A stretch of DNA of 64,000 bases from DASUPK01 sp963848955 (GTDB lineage Bacteria > Actinomycetota > Thermoleophilia > Solirubrobacterales > 70-9): contig CAWKFQ010000004.1 of NCBI GenBank assembly GCA_963848955.1, forward strand, positions 1-64,000, written 5' to 3'. Below the pieces are notes generated by a model that saw nothing but the letters and a program-made list of their open reading frames with translations, ran no database searches and was not told the DNA's origin. Each line of letters begins with the position of its first letter. Position 1 is the stretch's first letter. Positions 17,399 through 26,519 of this stretch are shown in pieces. Both the position numbers and the translations under genes were made by a program.

Positions 17399-18076
17399 GT
17401 GGCCACCTTCTGCCTGATCCATGGCGCGTGGCACGAGAGCTCGTGCTGGGATCAGCTCGTGCCGCGTGCTGGAGGAGCGCGGCCATCGGCGTGCTGACGC
17501 CGGACCTGCCGCTGCACGATCCCGAGTTGGGATTCGACGAGCGGATCCGGCCCGCGCTCGACGCACTCGATGGCGTCGACGGTCCACTCGTGATCGTCGG
17601 CCACTCGCAGGGGACCGCCTATTCGTGCCTGGTCGCGGCCGCGCGCCCGGGGTCGCTGCTCGTGTACCTCTGCCCGCGGCTGAATGGGTTCGAGGAACCG
17701 CCCGGAGCTCCCGACAAGTTCCGGGAGGGATTTCCGTTCCCCGCCAACCGCCCGGACGGCACCAGCGTCTGGGACGCGGAGGCCGCGATCGGCGCGCATG
17801 TACCCGCGGCTGCCACCGGAGAGGGCTCGGGCGCTGGCGCAGCGCCTGCAGCCGATGGCGATGCCGCAGGACGAATACCCGCTCCGCGCTCCCCCCGACA
17901 ACCCGAGCGTGCTCATCTACGCCGCGGAGGACGAGTTCTTCCAGCCGGCGTGGGAGCGGTTCATGGCGCGCGAGCTGCTCGGCGTCGAGCCGATAGAGAT
18001 CACCGGGGGGCACTTCCCGATGGCCGAGGACGCCGAGGCTCTGGGCGATCTCCTCGATCGACTGGCCCGCGACTAG
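17399..18076 (+). CDS. Alpha/beta hydrolase (frameshifted)
   Basis: GTG 17399 opens ATFCLIHGAWHESSCWDQLVP, the usual start of the short alpha/beta-hydrolase family. After a break near 17465 the chain goes on with VLTPDLPLHD and the nucleophile elbow GHSQG, and after a second break near 17795 with PSVLIYAAEDEFF (acid) and GGHFPM (catalytic His). The repaired length of about 226 residues fits the family. It converges with the nitrilase-type gene, sharing 4 bases. The substrate is unknown. Confidence 0.8.
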
Positions 18077-18945
18077 GGGCGCTTCGCGCCGGGCCGCGGC
18101 CGGATCCGGCCCCCGTACATCGGCAGCTCCGGGCCGGCGCCGTCGAGCGAGTCGAGCTGCTCCCACATCCGTGACACGCCGCCGAGGCCGAAGCGCCGTA
18201 CCCGCTCCACCGCCTCGAGGTCGAGCACATCGGTGAGGAGCTCCTCCCCCTCCCCTGCCCGAGCCCGGACGATCCCCTCGGGGTCGACGATGACGCTCCG
18301 CCCCAGTGCGGCCGGCTGCGCGGCGTTGACGTTGACGACATAGAGCTGGTTGAAGATCGCGTTGGCGCGGGCCGCGATCAGCTCGGCCTCGCGGTCGGAG
18401 GTCGTGGTCAGCGTCGGCTGGATGACGACCTCGGCGCCGAGCCAGGCGAGCTGGCGGATGACCTCGGGGAAGAAGCCGTCGTAACAGATGGCGAGGCCGA
18501 TCCGGCCGACGTCGGGGATGTCGAAGGTGACGAAGGCGTCGCCGGGCGCAGAGTGCTCGGTCGGCCGCCAGGGGAAGACCTTGCGGTAGCGCGCGGCGAG
18601 CTCGCCCTCAGGCGAGATGACGATTGCCGTGTTGTGGATCGTGTCCTGCTCCGAGCGCTCGTAGACCGAGCCGGCGACGATCCAGAGCCCCGCGGAGCGC
18701 GCGATCTCGCCGAGGCGATCGCTGAGCCGTCCTGGCAGAGACACCGTGACCGACTCGGCGTAGCCGTCCGACTCGTCGAGCAGCCCCGGCACGGCGGAGA
18801 GGTGGAGCTCGGGCAGCACCAGCAGCTGGGCGTGTGGAACCGCCTCGCGGACGGCGGGAGCGCGCTCTGCGAGGCGCTCCAGGGTCGCGTCGGGGTCGCG
18901 CGCAATCGGCGCCGTCTGCATTGCGGCGATCGAGAGGGTTCTCAT
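18073..18945 (-). CDS. Carbon-nitrogen hydrolase (nitrilase superfamily)
   Basis: Uninterrupted 290-residue protein with the Glu-Lys-Cys triad: Glu46 in VLPELHLS, Lys122 in RYRKVFPW and Cys154 in AICYDGFFPE. These enzymes cleave amides, carbamoyl groups or nitriles. The second Glu region (HSAPGDAF) is also seen. The sequence does not decide between amidase and omega-amidase or N-carbamoyl types. The ATG at 18945 is the only good start. It stands alone, convergent with the hydrolase. Confidence 0.9.
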   Translation of the reverse strand: MRTLSIAAMQTAPIARDPDATLERLAERAPAVREAVPHAQLLVLPELHLSAVPGLLDESDGYAESVTVSLPGRLSDRLGEIARSAGLWIVAGSVYERSEQDTIHNTAIVISPEGELAARYRKVFPWRPTEHSAPGDAFVTFDIPDVGRIGLAICYDGFFPEVIRQLAWLGAEVVIQPTLTTTSDREAELIAARANAIFNQLYVVNVNAAQPAALGRSVIVDPEGIVRARAGEGEELLTDVLDLEAVERVRRFGLGGVSRMWEQLDSLDGAGPELPMYGGRIRPRPGAKRP

Positions 18946-19106
18946 CAGCGTCCAGCCGGCGTTGCCGGAGGTTACGCGGGTGCGGCGACGGGCGCAGACC
19001 TCGCAGGCGAGGAGGCGGCACTCAACCGGTCGGGCTTAACGCGCGTATATCCGGGCATAGAAGGTGTAGGTCACACCAAACGTTGGTCCAGGAGGGATCA
19101 CCGAAG

Positions 19107-19304
19107 ATGTCCAAAGACGAGTCAGAACCGGATACGGACGACGCGGTCCGCACGCGAAAGCGGGAGATCTTCCGCTATCCCGGCGCCGACCCAGTCACCT
19201 TCATGACCACACGGTTGCCCGGGACGGAGCCCACTCGCGACGAGCGGATTCGCGCCGGCTTGCGTCGGCTGGCGCACGAACGCCGCCTCAACCTGCGGGG
19301 CTGA
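19107..19304 (+). CDS. Small charged protein of unknown function
   Basis: 65 residues starting at ATG 19107 after AGGAGGG. It is acidic at the N-terminus (KDESEPDTDDAV) and basic at the C-terminus (GLRRLAHERRLNLRG), with IFRYPGADPVTFMTTRLPGTEPTRDERI between. There is no membrane segment and no Cys. The conserved-looking core and clear ribosome-binding site support a real gene, but no family is recognised. Confidence 0.5.
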   Translation: MSKDESEPDTDDAVRTRKREIFRYPGADPVTFMTTRLPGTEPTRDERIRAGLRRLAHERRLNLRG

Positions 19305-19335
19305 GCCGCGCCGGAGGCAACGGCCGGGCCGCCGC

Positions 19336-20328
19336 TCAGCGGTGGGTGACGCCTTCCTTCACGAAGTTCGCGCTCCGGGGCTCGGTGACGGCGACGTCGG
19401 CGAGGGCGTCGTCGATCGCGCCGAGGGTGATCTGATCGAGCTTCACGCTGGCCGCCTCAGCGTTGTGGTGCACCTGCTCGGGCCGTGAGGCTCCGATGAT
19501 CGCCGAGGCGAGATTGTCCTGGCGCAGGCACCAGGCGAGCGCCATGGTCGCCATCGAGACGCCGGCGTCCTCGGCGATCGGGACGAGGCGCTGGACGGCC
19601 TCAAGGATGTCGTCGCCGCGGTAGCGATCCATCATCGCCCCCATCTCCTCCGAGGCGGCGCGGGAGTCCTCGGGCGGCGGCTCGCCCGGGCTGTACTTGC
19701 CCGTGAGCACCCCCTGCGCCAGCGGCGACCAGACGATCTGTGAGATGCCGTGCTGCTCGCAGAAGGGGATCAGCTCGGCCTCGGGAGCGCGCCAGATCAT
19801 GTTGTACTGCGGCTGGGAGGAGACGAACTTCCTCGTGTTCGGCACCTCGAGCGACGCAGCGATCTGCTCGACCGTCCACTCCGAGAAGCCGATCTCGCGC
19901 GCCTTGCCCGCCTCCACCACCTCGGTCAGCCCCTCCATCGTCTCCTCGATCGGAGTGTCGGGGTCGGGACGGTGGCACTGGTAGAGGTCGACATAGTCGG
20001 TCTGCAGTCGCTCGAGCGAGGCGTCGATCTGCTTGTGGACCTCCGCGCGGGAGAGGCCCCCGCTGTCATCGTCCATCGGGAAGAAGAGCTTGGTGGCGAG
20101 GACGAACTCCTCGCGTCTGAAGTTCTTGAGGATCTCGCCCCAGGCCGTTTCGGCCGCGCCGACGCCGTAGATGTTGGAGGTGTCGAAGAGGTTGATCCCG
20201 ACCTCGAACGCGGCGCGGGTGCACGCCTCGGTCTGCTCGCGCTCCACCCCACCCGAGTAGGTGAGCCAGGAGCCGAGTGAGATCTCCGAGACCTCGATGT
20301 CCGAGTCGCCGAGCCTGCGGAACTCCAC
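19336..20328 (-). CDS. Aldo/keto reductase (Kv-beta-like group)
   Basis: 330-residue NADPH-dependent TIM-barrel reductase, uninterrupted. The catalytic tetrad can be seen: Asp in INLFDTSNIYG, Tyr within SNIYG, Lys in VLATKLFF and His in LYQCHRPD. The cofactor loop is QIVWSPLAQGVLTGKYSPG and the C-terminal SAIIGASRPEQVHHN. The group resembles the voltage-gated potassium channel beta subunit/YghZ type. The start GTG 20328 gives the family N-terminus VEFRRLGDSDIEVSEISLG; GTG 20337 is an alternative. It probably detoxifies aldehydes; the physiological substrate is not known. Confidence 0.92.
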   Translation of the reverse strand: MEFRRLGDSDIEVSEISLGSWLTYSGGVEREQTEACTRAAFEVGINLFDTSNIYGVGAAETAWGEILKNFRREEFVLATKLFFPMDDDSGGLSRAEVHKQIDASLERLQTDYVDLYQCHRPDPDTPIEETMEGLTEVVEAGKAREIGFSEWTVEQIAASLEVPNTRKFVSSQPQYNMIWRAPEAELIPFCEQHGISQIVWSPLAQGVLTGKYSPGEPPPEDSRAASEEMGAMMDRYRGDDILEAVQRLVPIAEDAGVSMATMALAWCLRQDNLASAIIGASRPEQVHHNAEAASVKLDQITLGAIDDALADVAVTEPRSANFVKEGVTHR

Positions 20329-20531
20329 GGGGGCCACCCTACCCAAGTGGCTCCGTCGGCAATCGGGCCTGCGGCTACACGCCCTAGGCGGCCGTTTTGT
20401 CCAAGCGGGATTGAATCCCTGCTTATCCGGCAATAATGGGGGACGAACCTCATTGGGATCCAGGATGGATCCTCGAGAGGACGCAAGGATGCGTCACCAC
20501 GACTAGGCCGTGTCCTTGCTCATAGGGACAA

Positions 20532-20576
20532 GCAGGGAGCGGGCCCGGCGGCTAGGTACGCCGGGCCTCTCCCTGT
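20532..20576. terminator. Strong GC-rich hairpin between genes
   Basis: A 9-bp stem (GGCCCGGCG with CGCCGGGCC) is extended by AGGGAG/CTCCCT around a small bulge. It lies just downstream of the SnoaL-like gene on the minus strand. There is no U tract, as often in high-GC actinomycetes. It could also end a short plus-strand transcript. Confidence 0.5.
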
Positions 20577-20585
20577 GCGCTCCGA

Positions 20586-20978
20586 TCAGCTCCAGGCAGC
20601 CGTCCAGGCGTCCTGGTCGACCTTGTTCTCCATGCGGGCGACCTTGCCGTCCTTCATCGCGTAGACGTGCTCGAAGGGGGCGTCGAGCTCGGCGCCGCTC
20701 TTCGACCGGCCCTTGAAGCGGCCGGTGACGACGATCGTGTCGCCCTGGTCGTCGTAGTTCTCAGCCTCGGCCGTGAACTCGTCGAACTGCTGTGGCACGG
20801 CGCTAAAGACGTCCTCGCCGACGCTCTGCGGCCCACGGAAGGTGCCCGACGGCGCGTTGCCGCCGCCCGGCTCGATCCACTCCACCTCCGCGTCGAGCCG
20901 ATCGAGCACGCCCTGCGGATTGCCGCTGTTGAAGGCGTCGTAGCTGCCGCGAAGCGTCTCCACGTCCTGTTCCGACAT
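20586..20978 (-). CDS. SnoaL-like / nuclear transport factor 2-fold protein
   Basis: 130-residue cone-shaped alpha+beta protein starting at ATG 20978 after GAGAGGAG. VETLRGSYDAFNSGNPQGVLDRL, EWIEPGGGNAPSGTFRGPQSVGEDVF and DTIVVTGRFKGRSKSG follow the family pattern, ending with HVYAMKDGKVARMENKVDQDAW. Members are ketosteroid-isomerase-like enzymes or ligand-binding proteins. No catalytic assignment is possible. A second member lies at 22589-22975. Confidence 0.85.
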   Translation of the reverse strand: MSEQDVETLRGSYDAFNSGNPQGVLDRLDAEVEWIEPGGGNAPSGTFRGPQSVGEDVFSAVPQQFDEFTAEAENYDDQGDTIVVTGRFKGRSKSGAELDAPFEHVYAMKDGKVARMENKVDQDAWTAAWS

Positions 20979-21176
20979 GGCTTCTCCTCTCGTTGCTTTA
21001 CCCCACCCCCTCGGACCCACCCTATGCGCGGCTCGCGGGCAGCGCAAGGGTCTCGCGGGCGCCACTGGATCTCATCCCAGGACTCGAGCGGTGGGATCCA
21101 TCCCGGCCAGTATCCCCGCTGTCCATGCGGACGGAAAGTGCTCAGGAAATCCCTGCGTGCTGCCGATATACGCGCC

Positions 21177-21380
21177 ATGCAGCAGTACTGCGTCCAGTGC
21201 CTCACCGAGGTCCTCGCCAACGGCCGCCACTCGCCCGCGGGCGAGCTCCTCTGCGCCCCCTGCCACACGGCCCTCTGGGGCCCGGGCGCGACCGACGAGC
21301 TCCGCCTCCTGGTCGAGCGCCACTCGGCCTTCCCGAATGGGAATGGCTCGGTCGGCTCGGTCGCACCGCAGCAGGCCTGA
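21177..21380 (+). CDS. Small zinc-ribbon protein of unknown function
   Basis: 67 residues from ATG 21177. Two CxxC pairs (CVQC near residue 5 and CAPC near residue 27) suggest a zinc ribbon. The rest is GATDELRLLVERHSAFPNGNG and a flexible tail. There is no strong ribosome-binding site. It may be a nucleic-acid or protein binding module. Confidence 0.5.
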   Translation: MQQYCVQCLTEVLANGRHSPAGELLCAPCHTALWGPGATDELRLLVERHSAFPNGNGSVGSVAPQQA

Positions 21381-21384
21381 GCCG

Positions 21385-21801
21385 CTACCCGGCGTCCCCC
21401 TGGGCGGTTTTTGCAGCCGCGGCAGTGCGCTCGTCTCCGCGCTTGTGGAAGAAGGCCGCGAACGAACCGGCGAGGGTCGCCACCACCGAGATCGCGATGG
21501 CCTGCAGGAAGACGTCGATGACGCGGGCCCCGGCGGTGATCGGGTTGTGCAGCTGTGAGGAGACGGTCAGCAGCTGAGTCGTGACCCAGAAGATCGAGTC
21601 GCCGAAGTTCGTGATCTCAGTGCCAGCGGCGTGCCGCTCGAGCATGAGGATGGCCACAGACGCGATCAGGTCGACCACCAGGGTGACCGTGGCGATCGCG
21701 ATCAGCCGGTCCCTGAGGTGCGTGTGGGTCGGCGTCTCGCCGCGGAACACGCGCTTCGCGTCTTCCCAGGCAGCTCGGGTGACTCGGATCGCATGACCCA
21801 C
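21385..21801 (-). CDS. Two-helix ion-channel-like membrane protein with a non-canonical pore loop
   Basis: 138 residues from GTG 21801. A cytoplasmic N-terminal helix (RVTRAAWEDAKRVFRGETP) precedes two transmembrane helices, LIAIATVTLVVDLIASVAILML and VIDVFLQAIAISVVATLAGSFAAFFH. Between them a re-entrant-type segment FGDSIFWVTTQLLTVSSQLHNP occupies the place of a potassium channel pore loop, but reads TVSS where channels have TVGYG. The Ion_trans_2-like layout is therefore recognisable while potassium selectivity is not supported. The frame is uninterrupted. Longer frames upstream would cover the divergent gene at 21878. Confidence 0.65.
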   Translation of the reverse strand: MGHAIRVTRAAWEDAKRVFRGETPTHTHLRDRLIAIATVTLVVDLIASVAILMLERHAAGTEITNFGDSIFWVTTQLLTVSSQLHNPITAGARVIDVFLQAIAISVVATLAGSFAAFFHKRGDERTAAAAKTAQGDAG

Positions 21802-21877
21802 TGCCGCTCGAGTATCCAGACGGTCCCGGCCGTCACCGGGGCAGAGAGTTTTGGCCGCTGCTCCCTTAGGAGCGGCA

Positions 21878-22303
21878 GTGAGTTCCTCCCGCACGAAGAA
21901 GGGGTCCTCCGCGGGCGCCAGGTCGTCGAACCGGAGCCTGGCGCCCGCGGACAAGCTCAAGCGGGAGATCCAGGCCGTCCTCACCGACGAGCTCGCCCAG
22001 GGCCAGTACCGAACCGGCCATGGCAAGTTCGACGGCTTCGCCTACGTCGCCGCTGAGGCGTACTTCCACCTCGGTGGCGGCTATGACGCCGGGCTGCAGC
22101 CGATCCAGCTGAAGCACCGCGGCAAGTCCCACTGGTGGCTCCTCGACCCCGCCGGCCGCGTTGTCGACCTGACGCTCGGCCCGCGCGAGACCTCGAGCTT
22201 CCCGTATCACCACGGCAAGAGCCGCCCGTTCCGCTACACACCGGCGGGCCTCTCGCGGCGAGCCCAGACGATCGTGGAGCGGGTCAAGGCCGCGCGCCGT
22301 TGA
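21878..22303 (+). CDS. Conserved protein of unknown function
   Basis: 141 residues from GTG 21878, preceded by TTAGGAGC. After a Ser-rich flexible start come ADKLKREIQAVLTDELAQGQYR, FDGFAYVAAEAYFHLGGGYDAGLQPI, KHRGKSHWWLLDPAGRVVDLTLGP and a C-terminal helix RRAQTIVERVKAARR. The pattern H-W-W-L plus V-V-D-L-T recalls YunG-like small proteins, but this is only a resemblance. It is divergent from the channel-like gene. Confidence 0.6.
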   Translation: MSSSRTKKGSSAGARSSNRSLAPADKLKREIQAVLTDELAQGQYRTGHGKFDGFAYVAAEAYFHLGGGYDAGLQPIQLKHRGKSHWWLLDPAGRVVDLTLGPRETSSFPYHHGKSRPFRYTPAGLSRRAQTIVERVKAARR

Positions 22304-22588
22304 TGGTCCTCAGGGCGGTTTTCGTTTACGCCGCCTAATAGGAGTAGTGTCGTTAGAGGCTGGCCCTGCGGCCGAGTGCTCACCCCCCACCCGAAAGCCA
22401 CCGACGGCGCTCTGCGCCACGAGGCGCGAGGTGGGGGCTACTGATTTGACTGCGGGGCCGGTGCTGTTTCTCCAAGGCGTTGACCCACCGGCTCGGTGGA
22501 CCCGCCTCTATTCGATCCACCGCTCGGGCGCTCATGCCCTCTGGTTTCCGCGCGGATCCAAAAGAGGACACAACGCAAGGAGACAACG

Positions 22589-22975
22589 ATGGGTGCAAAT
22601 GCAGACACAGTCAAGGACGGTTGGGACGCCTTCGCAAAGGGCGACATGGACGCGGCAACAGCGACCACGAGCGACTCGGCCGAGATCGTCGTCCCCGAGA
22701 GCCTGCCCTGGGGCGGCACCTACACCGGCCCGGACGGCTTCAAGGAAATGATCGGCAGGTTCATGTCCAACTTCGACGAGGTCCGCCCGGCCCCGCAGGA
22801 GTTCATCGAGGCCGACGGCGGCCGCGTGATCGTCACGGTCTCGGGCATCGGCACCACGAAGAGCGGCAACGAGCTCGGCGGCGACTCGATCTGGCTCTAC
22901 AGAGTCGATGACGGCAAGATCGAGCACGCGGAGTTCTACGGCGACACCGCCACGGCGGTCGAGGCACTCCGCTAG
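22589..22975 (+). CDS. SnoaL-like / nuclear transport factor 2-fold protein
   Basis: 128 residues from ATG 22589 with AAGGAGA upstream. TVKDGWDAFAKGDMDAATAT, GGTYTGPDGFKEMIGRFMSNF and RVIVTVSGIGTTKSGNEL match the same family as 20586-20978. The catalytic function is not predictable. A terminator follows at once, so it is transcribed alone. The leader of about 280 bases upstream holds no gene. Confidence 0.85.
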   Translation: MGANADTVKDGWDAFAKGDMDAATATTSDSAEIVVPESLPWGGTYTGPDGFKEMIGRFMSNFDEVRPAPQEFIEADGGRVIVTVSGIGTTKSGNELGGDSIWLYRVDDGKIEHAEFYGDTATAVEALR

Positions 22976-22979
22976 ACGG

Positions 22980-23001
22980 ACGCGGCCTCCCGCCGCGTTT
23001 T
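22980..23001 (+). terminator. Rho-independent terminator
   Basis: ACGCGGC and GCCGCGT arms around CTCCC are followed by TTT, directly after the stop of the SnoaL-like gene. Confidence 0.75.
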
Positions 23002-23031
23002 GAAGGGATGTGTGGGCCGGAACCCGCCGGC

Positions 23032-24246
23032 TCACGCTCCCGCTATCTGGCGGGCGACGATGGCGGCGTCTTCGCCCACCCCGTTTAGGAGCGCTGACTT
23101 GCGCTTGCGGAGGAAGTGGACACCGACGAAGTAGAGCCCGGCGGCAACGGTGCTGGCCCCTTCCTCGTTGACCGGGAAGCCGAGCTCATCGAACGCGCCT
23201 GGAATGCGGACCCAGGACTCGTAATCGGGCCGGAAGCCAGCCGCGAAGACGACGGCCGCAAAGCCGGTCAGATTCAACTCCTCGGGCGCGTCCGTCTTCA
23301 GCGGTTCCGGTTCGCGGATCTCCGGCGGTGGCAGTCCGCGTTCGGCGATCAGCTTTCGCACCAGATCCATGAGCTGCGCGTGTCGCTCATCGCCCCAGGC
23401 GACGCTCTCTCCGAGGTCCGGCGCGAAGCGGGCGTGGCGGCCCTCCGCGCCCAGGAAGTGGCCGAGCAGGGTGACGCCTATCTTCTGCAGCGTCCGGTAG
23501 TGGAGGTCGTGGCCACCGCCCACCCCGCTCGACTGCACGTTGGCGGCCAACCGCGCAGCCGGGCTGGGCAACGAGCTGAGAGGCGCATCGAGAAAGCCGG
23601 TCTCGAGCGCCCACCAAGCGACGTCCCGGTCGCCGAGCCTGCGGGGGAACCACGAAGCCCGCCCGCAGGCCAGGAAGACCTCACGGCCGGCCCGGTGGAG
23701 CTCCTCGGCGATCTGACAGCCGGACTGGCCGCTGCCGACGACCAGCACCGGACCCGATGGCAGCTCCGCCGGGTTGCGGTAGTCCTCGACGTCGATCTGA
23801 TACAGGTCCTCCGGGAGCGTGGCCGCGCCCGACGGTCGGTGCGGCCGCTGATAGGCGCCGGTGCTGAGGACCACCGTCCCGGCCATGATCTCTCCGGCCA
23901 AGGTCTCCAAGAGGAAACCCCCACCGGGCCCCGAGCTGAGCGCGGTGACCTCGATACCTTCCCGGACCGGCGCTTCGAATCCTGCCGCGTAGCGTTCGAG
24001 GTACGCCACGACCTGATCGCGGAGCATGAAGGCATCGGGGTCGTCGCCCCCGTAGGGGTATCCGGGGAGCTGAAGGAACCAGTTAGGCGTGACCAGGCAG
24101 AAACTGTCCCAGCGCCCCAGCCAGGTCTGCCCCACCCGGCCCCTCTCGAGCACGACGTGGGCGATGCCCGCCTCCGTGAGCTCGTGACTGACCGCGAGTC
24201 CGGCCTGACCCGCGCCGACAACGACGACCTCGATCCGCTCGGTCAT
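23032..24246 (-). CDS. FMO-like flavin-dependent monooxygenase
   Basis: 404-residue two-dinucleotide-binding flavoprotein, uninterrupted. The FAD motif GAGQAG is at residues 11-16 and the NADPH motif GSGQSG at 171-176. RVGQTWLGRWDSFCLVTPNWF and LPGYPYGG are typical of YUCCA/CzcO-like monooxygenases, as are VVLSTGAYQRP and a late VVFAAGFRPDYESWVRIPG. Substrates of such proteins range from indole-3-pyruvate to sulfur or nitrogen compounds; none can be chosen here. It is divergent from the LuxR-type regulator, which may control it. Confidence 0.85.
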   Translation of the reverse strand: MTERIEVVVVGAGQAGLAVSHELTEAGIAHVVLERGRVGQTWLGRWDSFCLVTPNWFLQLPGYPYGGDDPDAFMLRDQVVAYLERYAAGFEAPVREGIEVTALSSGPGGGFLLETLAGEIMAGTVVLSTGAYQRPHRPSGAATLPEDLYQIDVEDYRNPAELPSGPVLVVGSGQSGCQIAEELHRAGREVFLACGRASWFPRRLGDRDVAWWALETGFLDAPLSSLPSPAARLAANVQSSGVGGGHDLHYRTLQKIGVTLLGHFLGAEGRHARFAPDLGESVAWGDERHAQLMDLVRKLIAERGLPPPEIREPEPLKTDAPEELNLTGFAAVVFAAGFRPDYESWVRIPGAFDELGFPVNEEGASTVAAGLYFVGVHFLRKRKSALLNGVGEDAAIVARQIAGA

Positions 24247-24396
24247 CGACCGGCGATTCTATGCGGGGTGAGCGAAGCCGAGAGAATCGCCCACCAATGT
24301 TCCCGGGATGCAGAAGCAGCGTGGCGTGCAGCTTTGGTGGGCGTCTCACGACCAGTACGGGTAGGGCCCGCCTCGGGCGACGATAATGACCCGGTC

Positions 24397-26036
24397 GTGC
24401 ACACCAGCGCTGAACTCGAGCACGGTCGCGAGTATTACGCCGGGCAGGCGTGGCTGACCGCCTTTGAGTCGCTCTCGAGCGCGGATCAGGCGACGCCGCT
24501 GGACGCGGACGACCTAGAGCTCTTGGCGAGGGCGGCCTACATGCTGGGCCGCGACGACGACTACGTGGGCGGCCTTCAGCGTGCGCATCGTGCCCACTTG
24601 GACTCCGGCGATGCTGCGCGCGCCGTCCGCTGTGCGTTCTGGATCGGCCACAACCTGCTGTTTCGAGGCGAGACCGCCCGCGCGAGGGGGTGGTTCGCTC
24701 GCGGCCAGCGGTTGCTCGAAAGCGCGGAGCGCGACTGCGTCGAGCGCGGCTACCTCCTGATCCCGGCCTGGTTGGAGCAGATGGGCAAGGGTGACTACAA
24801 GATCGCGCACGCCACCGCGGCGAAGGCCGCCGAGATCGGAGAGCGGTTCGGCGATCAAGATCTGGTCTGGCTCGCCCGGGACGACCAGGCCTGCGCGCTG
24901 CTCAAGCAAGGGCGGATCGACGATGGCCTGCGGCTGGTCGACGAGGTCATGGTTGCCGCCACTGCTGGCGAGCTCTCGCCGATCGTCACCGGGATCGTCT
25001 ACTGCAACACGATCGCGTTCTGCCAGAGCGTGTTCCAGTTGCGCCGCGCCTGGGAGTGGACCGAGGCCCTGACGCAGTGGTGCGAGCGCCAGCCCGAGAT
25101 GGTGGCCCACAACGGCCTGTGCCTGGTCCACCGCGCCGAGCTGATGCAGCTCGGTGGCGCCTGGGGCGACGCCCTGGAGGAGGCGCGGCGAGCCGCCGAG
25201 CGCTTCACGCGAGGGAGTCTTGAACCAGCTCGCCTGCGGCAAGGCCCTTTACCGGCAGGGCGAGGTTCATCGCCTGCGGGGTGAGTTCGCCGCAGCGGAG
25301 GAGGCCTACCGGGAGGCGAGCCGATGTGGCTGCGAGCCGCAGCCGGGTCTGGCCCTGTTGCGGCTGGTACAAGGCGACGGCGACACCGCGGCCGCTGCGA
25401 TCCGCCGGGCGGTGGGCGAGACGGCCAGCCGCTGAAGCGCGCGCCGCTGCTTCCCGCCTACGTCGAGATCGTGCTCGCCGTCGGCGACATCGACGCAGCG
25501 CGCACCGCCAGCCGCGAGCTCGAGGAGATCGCGGCTTCCCAGGGAAGCGACCTATTGGAGGCGATGTCCGCGCAGCTCCAGGGGGGCGGTGGCGCTGGCC
25601 GAGGGCGACGCGACCGAGGCGCTGGCCGCGCTGCGCCACGCACTGGCGGGCTGGCTGAGCTGAGGCGCCCTACGAGGCAGCGCGTGCGCGCGTGCGGCTG
25701 GCCAGGCCTGCCGCAGCGCTCGGGGACGAGGACACCGCCGCGCTGGAGCTCGATGCGGCTCGAGGCGTCTTCGAGCAAGTGGGGGCGGCGCCGGACCTCG
25801 CTCGCCTCGACGCACTCATCAGCGGCACCGCCTCGGCCGATACCCACGGGCTGACGGCACGCGAGCTCGAGGTCCTGCGCCTGGTCGCTGCCGGAAAGAG
25901 CAACCGCGCGATCGCCGCGACGCTCGTTATCAGCGAGCACACCGTCGCCCGACACCTGCAGAACATCTTCGCCAAGCTCGGGGTCTCCTCGCGAACCGCG
26001 GCGAGCGCCTTCGCATTCGAGCACGAGCTCGTCTGA
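24397..26036 (+). CDS. LuxR-type regulator with TPR-like N-terminal region (frameshifted)
   Basis: Helical-repeat regulator with a C-terminal LuxR/GerE DNA-binding domain. The start is taken at GTG 24397 (HTSAELEHGREYYAGQAW); a longer frame reaches 24268. The TPR-like region contains ELLARAAYMLGRDDDYVGGLQRAH, AFWIGHNLLFRGETARARGWFARGQRLL and GKALYRQGEVHRLRGEFAAAEEAYREA. The last 70 residues are the HTH: LTARELEVLRLVAAGKSNRA and SEHTVARHLQNIFAKLGVSSR. Breaks lie near 25215, 25430, 25590 and 25670. No receiver or ATPase domain is present. The ligand and targets are unknown; the divergent FMO-like gene is a candidate target. Confidence 0.85.
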
Positions 26037-26157
26037 ACCGCGTGGTCAGAAATCACCACGCCGCGCCTGCGAAGTTGGTGAATCCAGGCGATGCGCGGCC
26101 GACGTCTGCCGCCGTAGCGTCGTCGCCATCGTCGAAAGGATCTCGAAGGAGGTGCCC

Positions 26158-26453
26158 ATGTACGTCGTTGTCCAGCACCAGATCAAGGACCCGCAGGCGG
26201 CGTTCTCGCGTGGCGAGAGGCTGATCAAGAACGAGGGCGCCCCCGCCGGGGTGCGGGGTCTGCAGTTCTACCCGGCCCGCGACGGTCGGCGGCTACCTGC
26301 CTCTGGGAGGCCGATTCGGTGGAGGACGTCCAGGGGTACGTCGACTCCACGCTCGGCGACGCGAGCGAGAACACCTGCTACGAGGTCGACGCCGAGCAGG
26401 CATTCGCGGCGCGGCCGTTGGGGCTCCCGGACTCGGCAGCGATCGACGCGTAG
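26158..26453 (+). CDS. Small conserved protein of unknown function (frameshifted)
   Basis: ATG 26158 follows AAGGAGG at good spacing. The first frame gives MYVVVQHQIKDPQAAFSRGE and GLQFYPARDG. One base lost near 26287 returns CLWEADSVEDVQGYVDSTLG, NTCYEVDAEQAFA and a TAG at 26451-26453. The repaired 98-residue chain looks like a ferredoxin-fold, dimeric alpha/beta barrel-type small protein that recurs in soil bacteria. No activity is known to me. Confidence 0.65.
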
Positions 26454-26519
26454 CCTCAGCCGCAGCGATCAGTGAGAGCGTCTCCCCAAAGGGACGCTCC
26501 TCGCTGTCGAGTGGCCCCG

